Source: Treponema bryantii NK4A124 (GTDB lineage Bacteria; Spirochaetota; Spirochaetia; Treponematales; Treponemataceae). From it: a stretch of DNA of 64,000 nt. Under the pieces are notes generated by a model. It made no database searches and was not told where the DNA came from. It worked only from the letters and a program-made list of their open reading frames with translations. The stretch lies in the NCBI RefSeq assembly GCF_000421345.1, contig NZ_ATWV01000007.1, forward strand, positions 62,001 to 126,000, given 5' to 3'. How positions within the stretch are numbered: the first letter of the stretch is position 1; each line of letters starts with the position of its first letter. Shown piece after piece: positions 52,839 through 58,809 of this stretch. The translations under genes were made by a program, and so were the position numbers.

Positions 52839-52911
52839 CGCGGGGTAGAGCAGTTGGCAGCTCGTCGGGCTCATAACCCGGAGGCCGCAGGTTCGAGTCC
52901 TGCCCCCGCTA
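52839..52911 (+). tRNA. Initiator tRNA-Met (CAU)
   Basis: Cloverleaf read by eye: acceptor CGCGGGG / CCCCGCT, anticodon stem with three G-C pairs (GGG-CTCATAA-CCC), T arm GCAGG-TTCGAGT-CCTGC, discriminator A73. The GGG/CCC anticodon stem and unpaired 1-72 identify the initiator. The mismatch is C1-U72 rather than the more common C1-A72. CCA is not encoded. Anticodon CAT at about 52872-52874. Confidence 0.93.
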
Positions 52912-52918
52912 TAATTCA

Positions 52919-52952
52919 AGGCTTACACTTCAAAGTGTGAGCCTATTTTTTT
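52919..52952 (+). terminator. Rho-independent terminator after the initiator tRNA
   Basis: AGGCTTACACT (52919-52929) pairs with AGTGTGAGCCT (52934-52944), 11 bp with one U.G, 4-nt loop, followed by A and seven T residues. It isolates the tRNA from the restriction-modification genes. Confidence 0.88.
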
Positions 52953-53001
52953 GCCATAAACTGTGTTATAATAGAAGAAACAAAAAGCAAAGGACATCAT
53001 C

Positions 53002-54528
53002 ATGGCAAAATCAAAATCCCCAAAAGCTAAATCATCTTCCGCCACAATCGGATTTGAACAGCAGATTTGGGATGCAGCCTGCGAACTTTGGGGACACATT
53101 CCCGCTGCAGATTACCGCAAAATCTTTACAGGACTTATCTTCTTAAAATATATCTCAACCGCATTTGAAAAGAAATACGCAGAACTCGTTGCAGAAGGGG
53201 ACGGGTTTGAAGACGACCCGGACGCTTACGAAGCAGACAACATCTTCTTTGTTCCTCCGGAAGCCCGCTGGTCAGAAATTGCAAAAGCAGCCCATACACC
53301 GGAAATCGGCACAATCTTAGACAAAGCCATGATTGCCATAGAAGCCGACAACAAAAGCCTCAAAGGAGTCCTTCCAAAAAACTACGCCACCCCCGAGCTG
53401 GACAAACGTGTTCTTGGTAACGTAGTAGACGTATTCACCAACATGGACATGAGCGACACCGAAGCAAGCAAAGACCTGCTGGGCCGCACCTACGAATACT
53501 GCATCGCACAGTTTGCATCCTACGAAGGAGTAAAAGGCGGCGAGTTCTACACACCGGCCAGCGTAGTAAAAACAATCGTAAATATCTTAAAGCCTTCAGA
53601 AGGAAAACGCGTTTACGACCCATGCTGCGGTTCGGGCGGAATGTTCGTACAGTCCGTAAAGTTCATTCAGGAGCACGCAGGAAACAGAAGCAACATCTCA
53701 GTCTTCGGACAGGAAGCCAACGCCGACACCTGGAAAATGGCCAAAATGAACATGGCAATCCGCGGAATCGACGCAAACTTTGGCGACCATCCCGAAGATA
53801 CCTTTTTCAACGACCTTCATTCAACACAAAAGTTCGACTTCATCATGGCAAATCCGCCCTTCAATTTGAGCAACTGGGGCCAGGATAAATTGCAGAATGA
53901 CCCTCGCTGGGCATACGGACTTCCACCCGCAGGCAACGCAAACTACGCCTGGATAGAACACATGATTTACCATCTGGCTCCAAACGGAAAAATTGGACTT
54001 GTACTTGCAAACGGCGCCCTTTCCACCCAGACCTCTGGCGAAGGAGAAATCCGCCGTAAAATAATCGAAGCAGATTTAATAGAAGGAATTGTCGCCATGC
54101 CAACCCAGCTTTTCTACAGCGTAACAATTCCGGTAACCCTCTGGTTCATCACCCGCGGCAAAAAGCAGACCGGCAAAACCCTCTTCATAGATGCCCGCAA
54201 CATGGGCCACATGGTAGACCGCAAGCACCGCGACTTTTCCGAAGAAGACATCGCCCGCCTTGCCGACACCTTCACCGCCTTCCAGAACGGCACCCTCGAA
54301 GATGTAAAAGGCTTCTGCGCAGTTGCCACCACAAAACAAATCGCCGCCCAGGACTACATCCTCACCCCCGGCCGCTACGTTGGCATAGAAGAAAAAGCCG
54401 AAGACGATGAACCCTTCGCCGATAAAATGACCCGCCTGACAACCGAACTTGGCGGAATGTTCGCAAAGAGCCACAAGCTCGAAGAAGAGATAAAGAAAAA
54501 TCTTGCAGGGATTGGGTTTAAGATATAA
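53002..54528 (+). CDS. hsdM: Type I restriction-modification system DNA methyltransferase subunit
   Basis: A 508-aa N6-adenine methyltransferase subunit of a type I R-M complex (M2S for modification, R2M2S for restriction). The N-terminal helical domain (FEQQIWDAACELWGHIPAAD) is followed by the SAM-binding motif I YDPCCGSGGMF (near residue 210), GQEANADTWKMAKMNM, and the catalytic motif IV ANPPFNLSNWG. The C-terminal helix region contacts HsdS. Length is typical. SD AAAGGA at 52989-52994; a TATAAT at 52967-52972 probably drives it. Codon use is C-rich at third positions, unlike the AT-rich genes downstream. The specificity gene follows after a 249-bp gap, longer than usual for hsdM-hsdS. Confidence 0.95.
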   Translation: MAKSKSPKAKSSSATIGFEQQIWDAACELWGHIPAADYRKIFTGLIFLKYISTAFEKKYAELVAEGDGFEDDPDAYEADNIFFVPPEARWSEIAKAAHTPEIGTILDKAMIAIEADNKSLKGVLPKNYATPELDKRVLGNVVDVFTNMDMSDTEASKDLLGRTYEYCIAQFASYEGVKGGEFYTPASVVKTIVNILKPSEGKRVYDPCCGSGGMFVQSVKFIQEHAGNRSNISVFGQEANADTWKMAKMNMAIRGIDANFGDHPEDTFFNDLHSTQKFDFIMANPPFNLSNWGQDKLQNDPRWAYGLPPAGNANYAWIEHMIYHLAPNGKIGLVLANGALSTQTSGEGEIRRKIIEADLIEGIVAMPTQLFYSVTIPVTLWFITRGKKQTGKTLFIDARNMGHMVDRKHRDFSEEDIARLADTFTAFQNGTLEDVKGFCAVATTKQIAAQDYILTPGRYVGIEEKAEDDEPFADKMTRLTTELGGMFAKSHKLEEEIKKNLAGIGFKI

Positions 54529-54534
54529 ATAATT

Positions 54535-54671
54535 TGGGCGTGCCGGCAGCAAGCTGCCGTCGGCTGTTCCGCCCTTCGCTAACGCTCACCGTCCTCGGCT
54601 GCCCTTCGGGCATCCTGCGGTCGGCAAGGGGCTCCATAGCCTCACGCATTAGGGCGGCGCAGGTGGGCCTA
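54535..54671. repeat. GC-rich element between hsdM and hsdS
   Basis: About 137 bp of very GC-rich DNA full of small palindromes (GCCGGCAGCAAGCTGCCG; GCCCTTCGGGC) and with no coding signal, dropped between a normal-composition gene and an AT-rich one. It shares GGGCGGCGC with the GC-rich element at the far end of the AT-rich cargo (58043-58051). Likely an interspersed repeat or insertion relic. Confidence 0.6.
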
Positions 54672-54675
54672 AACA

Positions 54676-54703
54676 TTAATTATGGCGAATTCGCCTTAAT
54701 TAA
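54676..54703. repeat. 28-bp near-perfect palindrome upstream of hsdS
   Basis: TTAATTAT-GGCGAA-TTCGCC-TTAATTAA: symmetric about 54689/54690 with a single mismatched pair (54683/54696). It lies right after the GC-rich element. Could be an operator, a recombination site or a transcript hairpin. Confidence 0.6.
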
Positions 54704-54731
54704 ACGAATTACATTATTGAGAAAAGAAATA

Positions 54732-54758
54732 CGTCATTCTGAACTTGTTTCGGAATCT
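54732..54758. repeat. GAACTTGTTTC-family repeat in the hsdS leader
   Basis: CGTCATTCTGAACTTGTTTC then GGAATCT: a single copy of the family, ending 20 bp before the hsdS start codon. Confidence 0.7.
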
Positions 54759-54777
54759 ATAAAATAAAGGAATGAAA

Positions 54778-55962
54778 ATGGAAGAGTGGAAAGAATGTAC
54801 TTTAAGTGATTTAGGAACTATAGTTGGTGGTGCTACACCATCTACAAAAGATTCTTCAAATTATGAAAACGGTTCTATCGCTTGGATTACACCAAAAGAT
54901 TTATCGACTCACACTGAACGATTTATTTCTCATGGTGAAAGAAATATTACAGAAAAAGGCTTGAAAAGTTGTTCCGCTCAATTGATGCCACCAAACAGTA
55001 TTCTTTTTACATCGCGTGCTCCAATTGGTTATATTGCTATTGCAAAAAATGAGGTTTGTACTAATCAGGGATTTAAAAGTATTGTTCCAAATAAGGATAC
55101 AGATTTTATGTTTCTATATTATCTCTTAAGATATAACAAAGATAATATAGAAAACCTCGGGAGTGGAACAACTTTTAAGGAAGTTTCAGGTTCTACAATG
55201 AGAAACGTTCCTGTGAAAGTTCCCCCTCTCCCCATCCAGCAAAAAATCGCCGCCATCCTCTCATCCCTCGACGACAAAATCGAACTGAACAACAAAATAA
55301 ACACCAACCTCGAAAAGCAAGCCCAAGCCCTCTTCAAAAAAGCATTTGCAGATAAAATAGATAATGTTTCCGATAAAGATGGAAAAACTTTAGGTTCATT
55401 AATAGATATTGTTGATAATCGAGGTAAAACTCCACCATCATCTAATGAAAAAAATGACTTCCCAATTCTTGATGTAGGAGCATTAAATAGCACAGGAAGA
55501 ATTATTGATTATAAGAATTGTACAAAATATGTAGACGAACAAACTTATTCCACTTTCTTTCGCGATGGACATCCCCAAGAAAATGATATTTTGCTATCCA
55601 CAGTAGGCAGTCTGGCTCAAATGAAATTCTTCAAAGGCAATAAAGGATGTATCGCTCAAAATGTTGTTGCATTCAGAACACTAAACACATCTCCATTTTA
55701 TTTGTACGAATACTTAAAGTATATCAAAAATGATTTATTAGCTTATGATATAGGTTCCGTTCAACCAAGTATAAAAGTCACACACATTATTAAACACCTG
55801 ATTTACATCCCAACAAATGATGAATTATCAAAATTCGATTCATTTGCAAAATCAATCACAGAAGAAATATACAATAACGTCTGTGAAAACGAAAGATTAA
55901 TTTCTATCCGAGATACTTTATTACCAAAGTTGATGAATGGAGAGATTCTATATTCAAATTAA
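54778..55962 (+). CDS. hsdS: Type I restriction-modification system specificity subunit
   Basis: A 394-aa DNA-recognition subunit with two target-recognition domains. TRD1 is at about 1-145 and ends GTTFKEVSGSTMRNVPV, with the first conserved helix IQQKIAAILSSLDDKIELNN. TRD2 is at about 200-350 and ends SVQPSIKVTHIIKHL, with the second helix CENERLISIRDTLLPKLMNG. The start at 54778 (MEEWKECTL) is preferred over ATG 54772, which directly abuts the AAAGGA SD. DNA composition is mosaic: both TRDs are AT-rich, while the central helix (about 55220-55350) is C-rich like hsdM. The TRD sequences decide the methylation motif, which cannot be read by eye. Confidence 0.93.
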   Translation: MEEWKECTLSDLGTIVGGATPSTKDSSNYENGSIAWITPKDLSTHTERFISHGERNITEKGLKSCSAQLMPPNSILFTSRAPIGYIAIAKNEVCTNQGFKSIVPNKDTDFMFLYYLLRYNKDNIENLGSGTTFKEVSGSTMRNVPVKVPPLPIQQKIAAILSSLDDKIELNNKINTNLEKQAQALFKKAFADKIDNVSDKDGKTLGSLIDIVDNRGKTPPSSNEKNDFPILDVGALNSTGRIIDYKNCTKYVDEQTYSTFFRDGHPQENDILLSTVGSLAQMKFFKGNKGCIAQNVVAFRTLNTSPFYLYEYLKYIKNDLLAYDIGSVQPSIKVTHIIKHLIYIPTNDELSKFDSFAKSITEEIYNNVCENERLISIRDTLLPKLMNGEILYSN

Positions 55963-55976
55963 ATAAATATAGCAAA

Positions 55977-56005
55977 TTTATATTTTTCATATTATACTAT
56001 ATAAT
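55977..56005 (+). promoter_or_regulatory. Promoter of the ImmA/IrrE - cyclase-like cassette
   Basis: TTTATA (55977-55982), 17 bp, TATAAT (56000-56005), starting 15 bp after the hsdS stop and 17 bp before the peptidase ATG. It indicates expression independent of hsdMS. Confidence 0.6.
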
Positions 56006-56022
56006 TATTGGGAGGATGGGGT

Positions 56023-56547
56023 ATGTATAACAAAGATACAATAAACGAAATCGCAGATGTCGTATTAAAGATCCTTGAATATGAGTCTCCTGCATATGAT
56101 CCTGAAGAAGCTGTTACAAAACTTCATGGACAAATCTTAAATGATATTATTGATGAATGTGAAGATGCTAGAATTGAACGTGCCCCAGAAAATTCAAATT
56201 TCAAATTCATTATCCATCTAAATAATAATAAACCATTTTATCGAACAAGATTTTCTCTTGCACATGAATTAGGACATTTATTCTTGCATATGGGATATAT
56301 GACAGATAGATGGACAACTGCAGAAACTTTTCAAGATTCGATTTATTACAGAAGTTATAATCGAAAAGATATGAATTATTCACAAGAAGAAAGTGAGGCA
56401 AATGAATTTGCCGCTGCTTTTTTAATGCCCAAAAAACAATTTAAGGAATCATATATTAATAATAAGTTTAATATTGAATTAACTGCGGCAGAATTTCAAG
56501 TTTCCCATGATGCAGCAAAAAACAGAGCCCGAAATCTTGGATTCTAG
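56023..56547 (+). CDS. ImmA/IrrE family zinc metallopeptidase
   Basis: A 174-aa stand-alone ImmA/IrrE-type peptidase. The active-site helix reads RFSLAHELGHLFLHM (HExxH with the family's HELGH), with the third ligand Glu expected in QEESEANEFAAAFLMP. No HTH is fused, unlike the second ImmA/IrrE protein at 58810. The ATG at 56023 has GGGAGGA upstream; a TTG at 56008 precedes that SD and is rejected. Known relatives (ImmA, IrrE/PprI) cleave a repressor in response to a signal. The next gene starts 5 bp after the stop, so the two are coupled, and the cyclase-like protein or its product is a plausible trigger or substrate (inference). AT-rich DNA unlike the chromosomal genes. Confidence 0.88.
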   Translation: MYNKDTINEIADVVLKILEYESPAYDPEEAVTKLHGQILNDIIDECEDARIERAPENSNFKFIIHLNNNKPFYRTRFSLAHELGHLFLHMGYMTDRWTTAETFQDSIYYRSYNRKDMNYSQEESEANEFAAAFLMPKKQFKESYINNKFNIELTAAEFQVSHDAAKNRARNLGF

Positions 56548-56552
56548 AAAAA

Positions 56553-58055
56553 ATGTTATTAGATAATCGACAAAAATTAAAATCGCTCACAGGTGAAAAG
56601 AAGGAAGGTGTAAAATCAACACATGACTTTGATGGAATGTACATTTTTCTTTCATTTGATATTGTAAATTCAACAGCATATAAGAGTTTAAATCCGTATT
56701 GGACTAAAACAATAAGTCTTTTTAGAGATTTTTCTGTTAAATATATGTCAGAATGTTTTAGAGAAAAACCTAAAGATTCAAATACAGAGAAAGATTTTTG
56801 TGATTTACAGTATTTTTTCTGGAAGAATCTCGGTGATGAAATTATCTTTATGTTTCCTAATCCTAAAGTATCCGAATTATATAAACTTCCTGATGCAAGT
56901 TGTAGCGTGTTAAACCGAATTTCAAAGTCTCTAGAAACTCCAACAAATAATTCTTCTGTAAAAGTATCTGTAAAAGCAACACTTTGGATAGCAGAAATAG
57001 ACGAAAAGGATGAACTTCGAAAGAAAAGAATAAAAGAAGAATATGAAATTCTTGAAAAAGATGAGAATGCAGAAATTGATAAAGAACCTCCATTTCAAGA
57101 AAGAAATATCAACATTGCTATAAATGATATAGAACATAATACCATTGATTTTCTTGGACCGGATATTGATACAGGATTTAGACTTTCTCATCATGCAAGT
57201 CATAATAAGCTAACAATAGATGCAAGGTTGACTTGGATTCTTATGAAGCTAATGGATGAAAATCAATATCATAATTATTTCATGGAGAATGCAAAGATAG
57301 TTGGATATGAACCACTAAAAGGTGTTTGGAATGAGAAACCATATCCAATTATTTGGTACATACCAAAATGGGATGATACTAATCTGTTTTATTACTATGA
57401 AGAAATTGATGAAAAATCTCTAGCGTATAAAATAGTAAAAAACAATTATAAATTTACAAGTATAAGTAAATTAGAATCAATACTGTCAGAATCAAAACAA
57501 CTAGATTATTCAAATTATTTATTAGCAAAGACTAAAGATAAAGATGGTAAAACTATCAAGAGATTACTTCGTATATTTGATTCCGATAAACAAACTGAAT
57601 TACATTTGATTTGCTTGTGCATAAATGAATATAATGAAATCCTTATATTAAACCGATCTTCAGATCGTTCTTATTTACCAAATATCTGGGATTTTGGTTG
57701 TGCCCATTTAGTTAAAGATACTACTATAAAAGATTCACTAATAAATCAATATTCTAAAAAAATTGGAACTGAGATCAAATTATTAAATAATGGCATGCCT
57801 ATTAATTCTATTAAAATCGATAGACAAGATGATAAAATAATAAATGCACTAGTGTTTATCGGAAAAGTTGAAAAAGATAAAGTTGATATAGACAAGAAAA
57901 AATATGCAAAATATAAATGGCTTTCCTATGATTATTTTTATCCTAATAAACATCTAAAACAGGATAGAAAAGCATCGTGTGTTTCTGGATTTGAAGATAG
58001 ATTTAATGATGTCGTAAAATTCTTAAATTCAGCAGGCGTTGCGGGCGGCGCCTGA
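56553..58055 (+). CDS. Class III nucleotidyl cyclase-like domain fused to a degenerate NUDIX domain
   Basis: A 500-aa soluble protein. Residues about 28-235 look like a class III cyclase homology domain. FLSFDIVNSTAYK gives metal-site Asp36; NLGDEIIFMFP gives the second metal-site Asp95 in the beta-hairpin; and PDIDTGFRLSHHASHNKLTI matches the region of the N-x3-R transition-state pair, here Asp206-x3-Arg210. A charged insert (about 150-185) is extra. Residues about 345-490 look like a NUDIX fold (LHLICLCINEYNEILILNRS; NIWDFGCAHLV), but the NUDIX box reads CAHLVKDTTIKDSLINQYSK followed by KIG, so the catalytic Arg-Glu and Glu-Glu are Asn-Gln and Lys-Lys: probably binding, not hydrolytic. There is no SD; translation is probably coupled to the peptidase gene. 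The C-terminal codons (AGVAGGA) come from a GC-rich repeat. Function unknown; signalling in defence is inference. Confidence 0.7.
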   Translation: MLLDNRQKLKSLTGEKKEGVKSTHDFDGMYIFLSFDIVNSTAYKSLNPYWTKTISLFRDFSVKYMSECFREKPKDSNTEKDFCDLQYFFWKNLGDEIIFMFPNPKVSELYKLPDASCSVLNRISKSLETPTNNSSVKVSVKATLWIAEIDEKDELRKKRIKEEYEILEKDENAEIDKEPPFQERNINIAINDIEHNTIDFLGPDIDTGFRLSHHASHNKLTIDARLTWILMKLMDENQYHNYFMENAKIVGYEPLKGVWNEKPYPIIWYIPKWDDTNLFYYYEEIDEKSLAYKIVKNNYKFTSISKLESILSESKQLDYSNYLLAKTKDKDGKTIKRLLRIFDSDKQTELHLICLCINEYNEILILNRSSDRSYLPNIWDFGCAHLVKDTTIKDSLINQYSKKIGTEIKLLNNGMPINSIKIDRQDDKIINALVFIGKVEKDKVDIDKKKYAKYKWLSYDYFYPNKHLKQDRKASCVSGFEDRFNDVVKFLNSAGVAGGA

Positions 58056-58114
58056 GCCCGCAGAAGGGGTAGCGGAAAACCGAAGGTTTAGAGCGAGGGG
58101 AAGGCTCTTCCCTC
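58032..58114. repeat. GC-rich element overlapping the end of the cyclase-like gene
   Basis: An abrupt switch from AT-rich coding DNA to GC-rich DNA with hairpins (GCGGGC...GCCCGC; AAACC-GAA-GGTTT; GGGAAG-GCT-CTTCCC). It supplies the last codons and TGA stop of the cyclase-like gene. It shares GGGCGGCGC with the element between hsdM and hsdS. Confidence 0.6.
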
Positions 58115-58130
58115 CTATACTATTTTTTTT
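58095..58130 (+). terminator. Probable terminator of the ImmA/IrrE - cyclase-like cassette
   Basis: GGGAAG (58098-58103), 3-nt loop, CTTCCC (58107-58112), extendable on the outside with one bulge (GAG...CTC), and a run of eight T residues at 58123-58130, about 10 nt after the stem. The gap makes it weaker than textbook, but placement fits. Confidence 0.55.
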
Positions 58131-58135
58131 CATTA

Positions 58136-58156
58136 TTTTGCACAAATCATGCAAAA
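58136..58156. repeat. Short inverted repeat in the gap downstream of the broken higA
   Basis: TTTTGCA-CAAATCA-TGCAAAA, a perfect 7-bp dyad in the 185-bp gap between the cyclase-like gene and the broken antitoxin gene. No T-run follows, so it is not a standard terminator. Nothing else was recognised in this gap. Confidence 0.45.
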
Positions 58157-58240
58157 TCAACGCAAAGATGTCATAAATTCAATGATTTTCTTCTGCATTT
58201 TGACGGTTTCTAGAGCCAATCAGTACTTTTAGTATTTTAC

Positions 58241-58735
58241 TTAAACTTGTTGAGATTCTTCTAATGCCCTAAGTTCAGCATTATAAAACTCATTTAATTT
58301 CATCCAAAAATCAGTATCTATATTTAATGTATCCTCAAGTTTCCTTGCAAATTCAGCAGAAATGTTTTCTTTGCAATTCAAAACAGCATTAATATAATCT
58401 TGCGTAAAACCCGTAGATTGTGCAAGACTTTCTGTTGATATATTTCTATCTTCCATTACTTCTTTTAATGTTTCTCCAGGATGGATAATCATATCATTTG
58501 ATGGAATTAAGCGTTTGGTATTAAGCCCCCATTGCTCCATACGAAATCTGATTGCCGCTTTAGGACTTGGTTTATCAATGGGAAAGTTTTCATCTTCATA
58601 CTTTTCTACTAAGGCTACTAAATATTCAAGTTCATCACCTTAAGGAGTATTCGGTTTTGAATCAAAAATTTCTTCAATACGTTTGAGAATCTGTTCATAT
58701 TCTTCTTCTGTTTTGATGTCTTTGATATCAGTCAT
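58241..58735 (-). pseudogene. HigA-type antitoxin gene with a premature stop
   Basis: Full reading from ATG 58735 gives MTDIKDIKTEEEYEQILKRI ... DSKPNTP, then an in-frame TAA (complement of 58640-58642, codon 32), then GDELEYLVALVEKYEDENFP and the XRE-type domain IIHPGETLKEVMEDRNIST ... FWMKLNEFYNAEL. HigA-family antitoxins read TPEGDELE here, so a GAA codon has probably become TAA. The 99-aa remainder from ATG 58540 keeps the DNA-binding HTH but lost the N-terminal part. No HigB-like toxin gene is adjacent. Either a decayed antitoxin, or the short HTH protein is still made from an internal start (MEQWGLN); no good SD was seen for it. Confidence 0.75.
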
Positions 58736-58758
58736 AAATTAATCCCCCTTAAATTCTT

Positions 58759-58768
58759 TTGTTTACAA
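58759..58768. promoter_or_regulatory. Operator dyad 1 (TTGTTTACAA)
   Basis: TTGT-TT-ACAA is a small palindrome and overlaps the -35 hexamer (TTTACA, 58762-58767) of the XRE-peptidase gene. It is the exact reverse complement of dyad 2 at 58790-58799; centres are 31 bp apart, about three helical turns. Confidence 0.7.
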
Positions 58769-58790
58769 TTTATCATAATTATATTATATT
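58762..58790 (+). promoter_or_regulatory. Promoter of the XRE-ImmA/IrrE - PIN operon
   Basis: TTTACA (58762-58767), 17-bp spacer, TATATT (58785-58790), about 20 bp before the start codon, lying between and overlapping the two operator dyads; typical of an autorepressed toxin-antitoxin-like promoter. Confidence 0.65.
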
Positions 58791-58799
58791 TGTAAACAA
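58790..58799. promoter_or_regulatory. Operator dyad 2 (TTGTAAACAA)
   Basis: Second half of the twin operator, covering the end of the -10 box and the expected transcription start, and immediately abutting the AAGGAG SD (58799-58804). A bound XRE dimer here would block initiation. Confidence 0.7.
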
Positions 58800-58809
58800 G
58801 GAGAACTAT

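Noticed and set aside
52839-53002. tRNA-fMet as an integration (att) site for the R-M island
   Set aside because: No integrase gene and no duplicated tRNA 3' end were found within the window, and the tRNA has its own intact terminator.
53435-54552. Minus-strand frames opposite hsdM
   Set aside because: Antisense shadows of a clear HsdM reading frame with intact DPCCGSGG and NPPF motifs.
55977-58130. Calling the peptidase-cyclase cassette a Pycsar system
   Set aside because: Pycsar pairs a cyclase with a TIR or transmembrane effector carrying a cyclic-nucleotide sensor. Neither is present; the partner is a protease and the cyclase N-x3-R site reads D-x3-R.
58136-58156. TTTTGCA/TGCAAAA inverted repeat as a terminator for the higA remnant
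   Set aside because: No T-run follows the stem on the minus strand and it lies about 85 bp after the stop; recorded only as a repeat.
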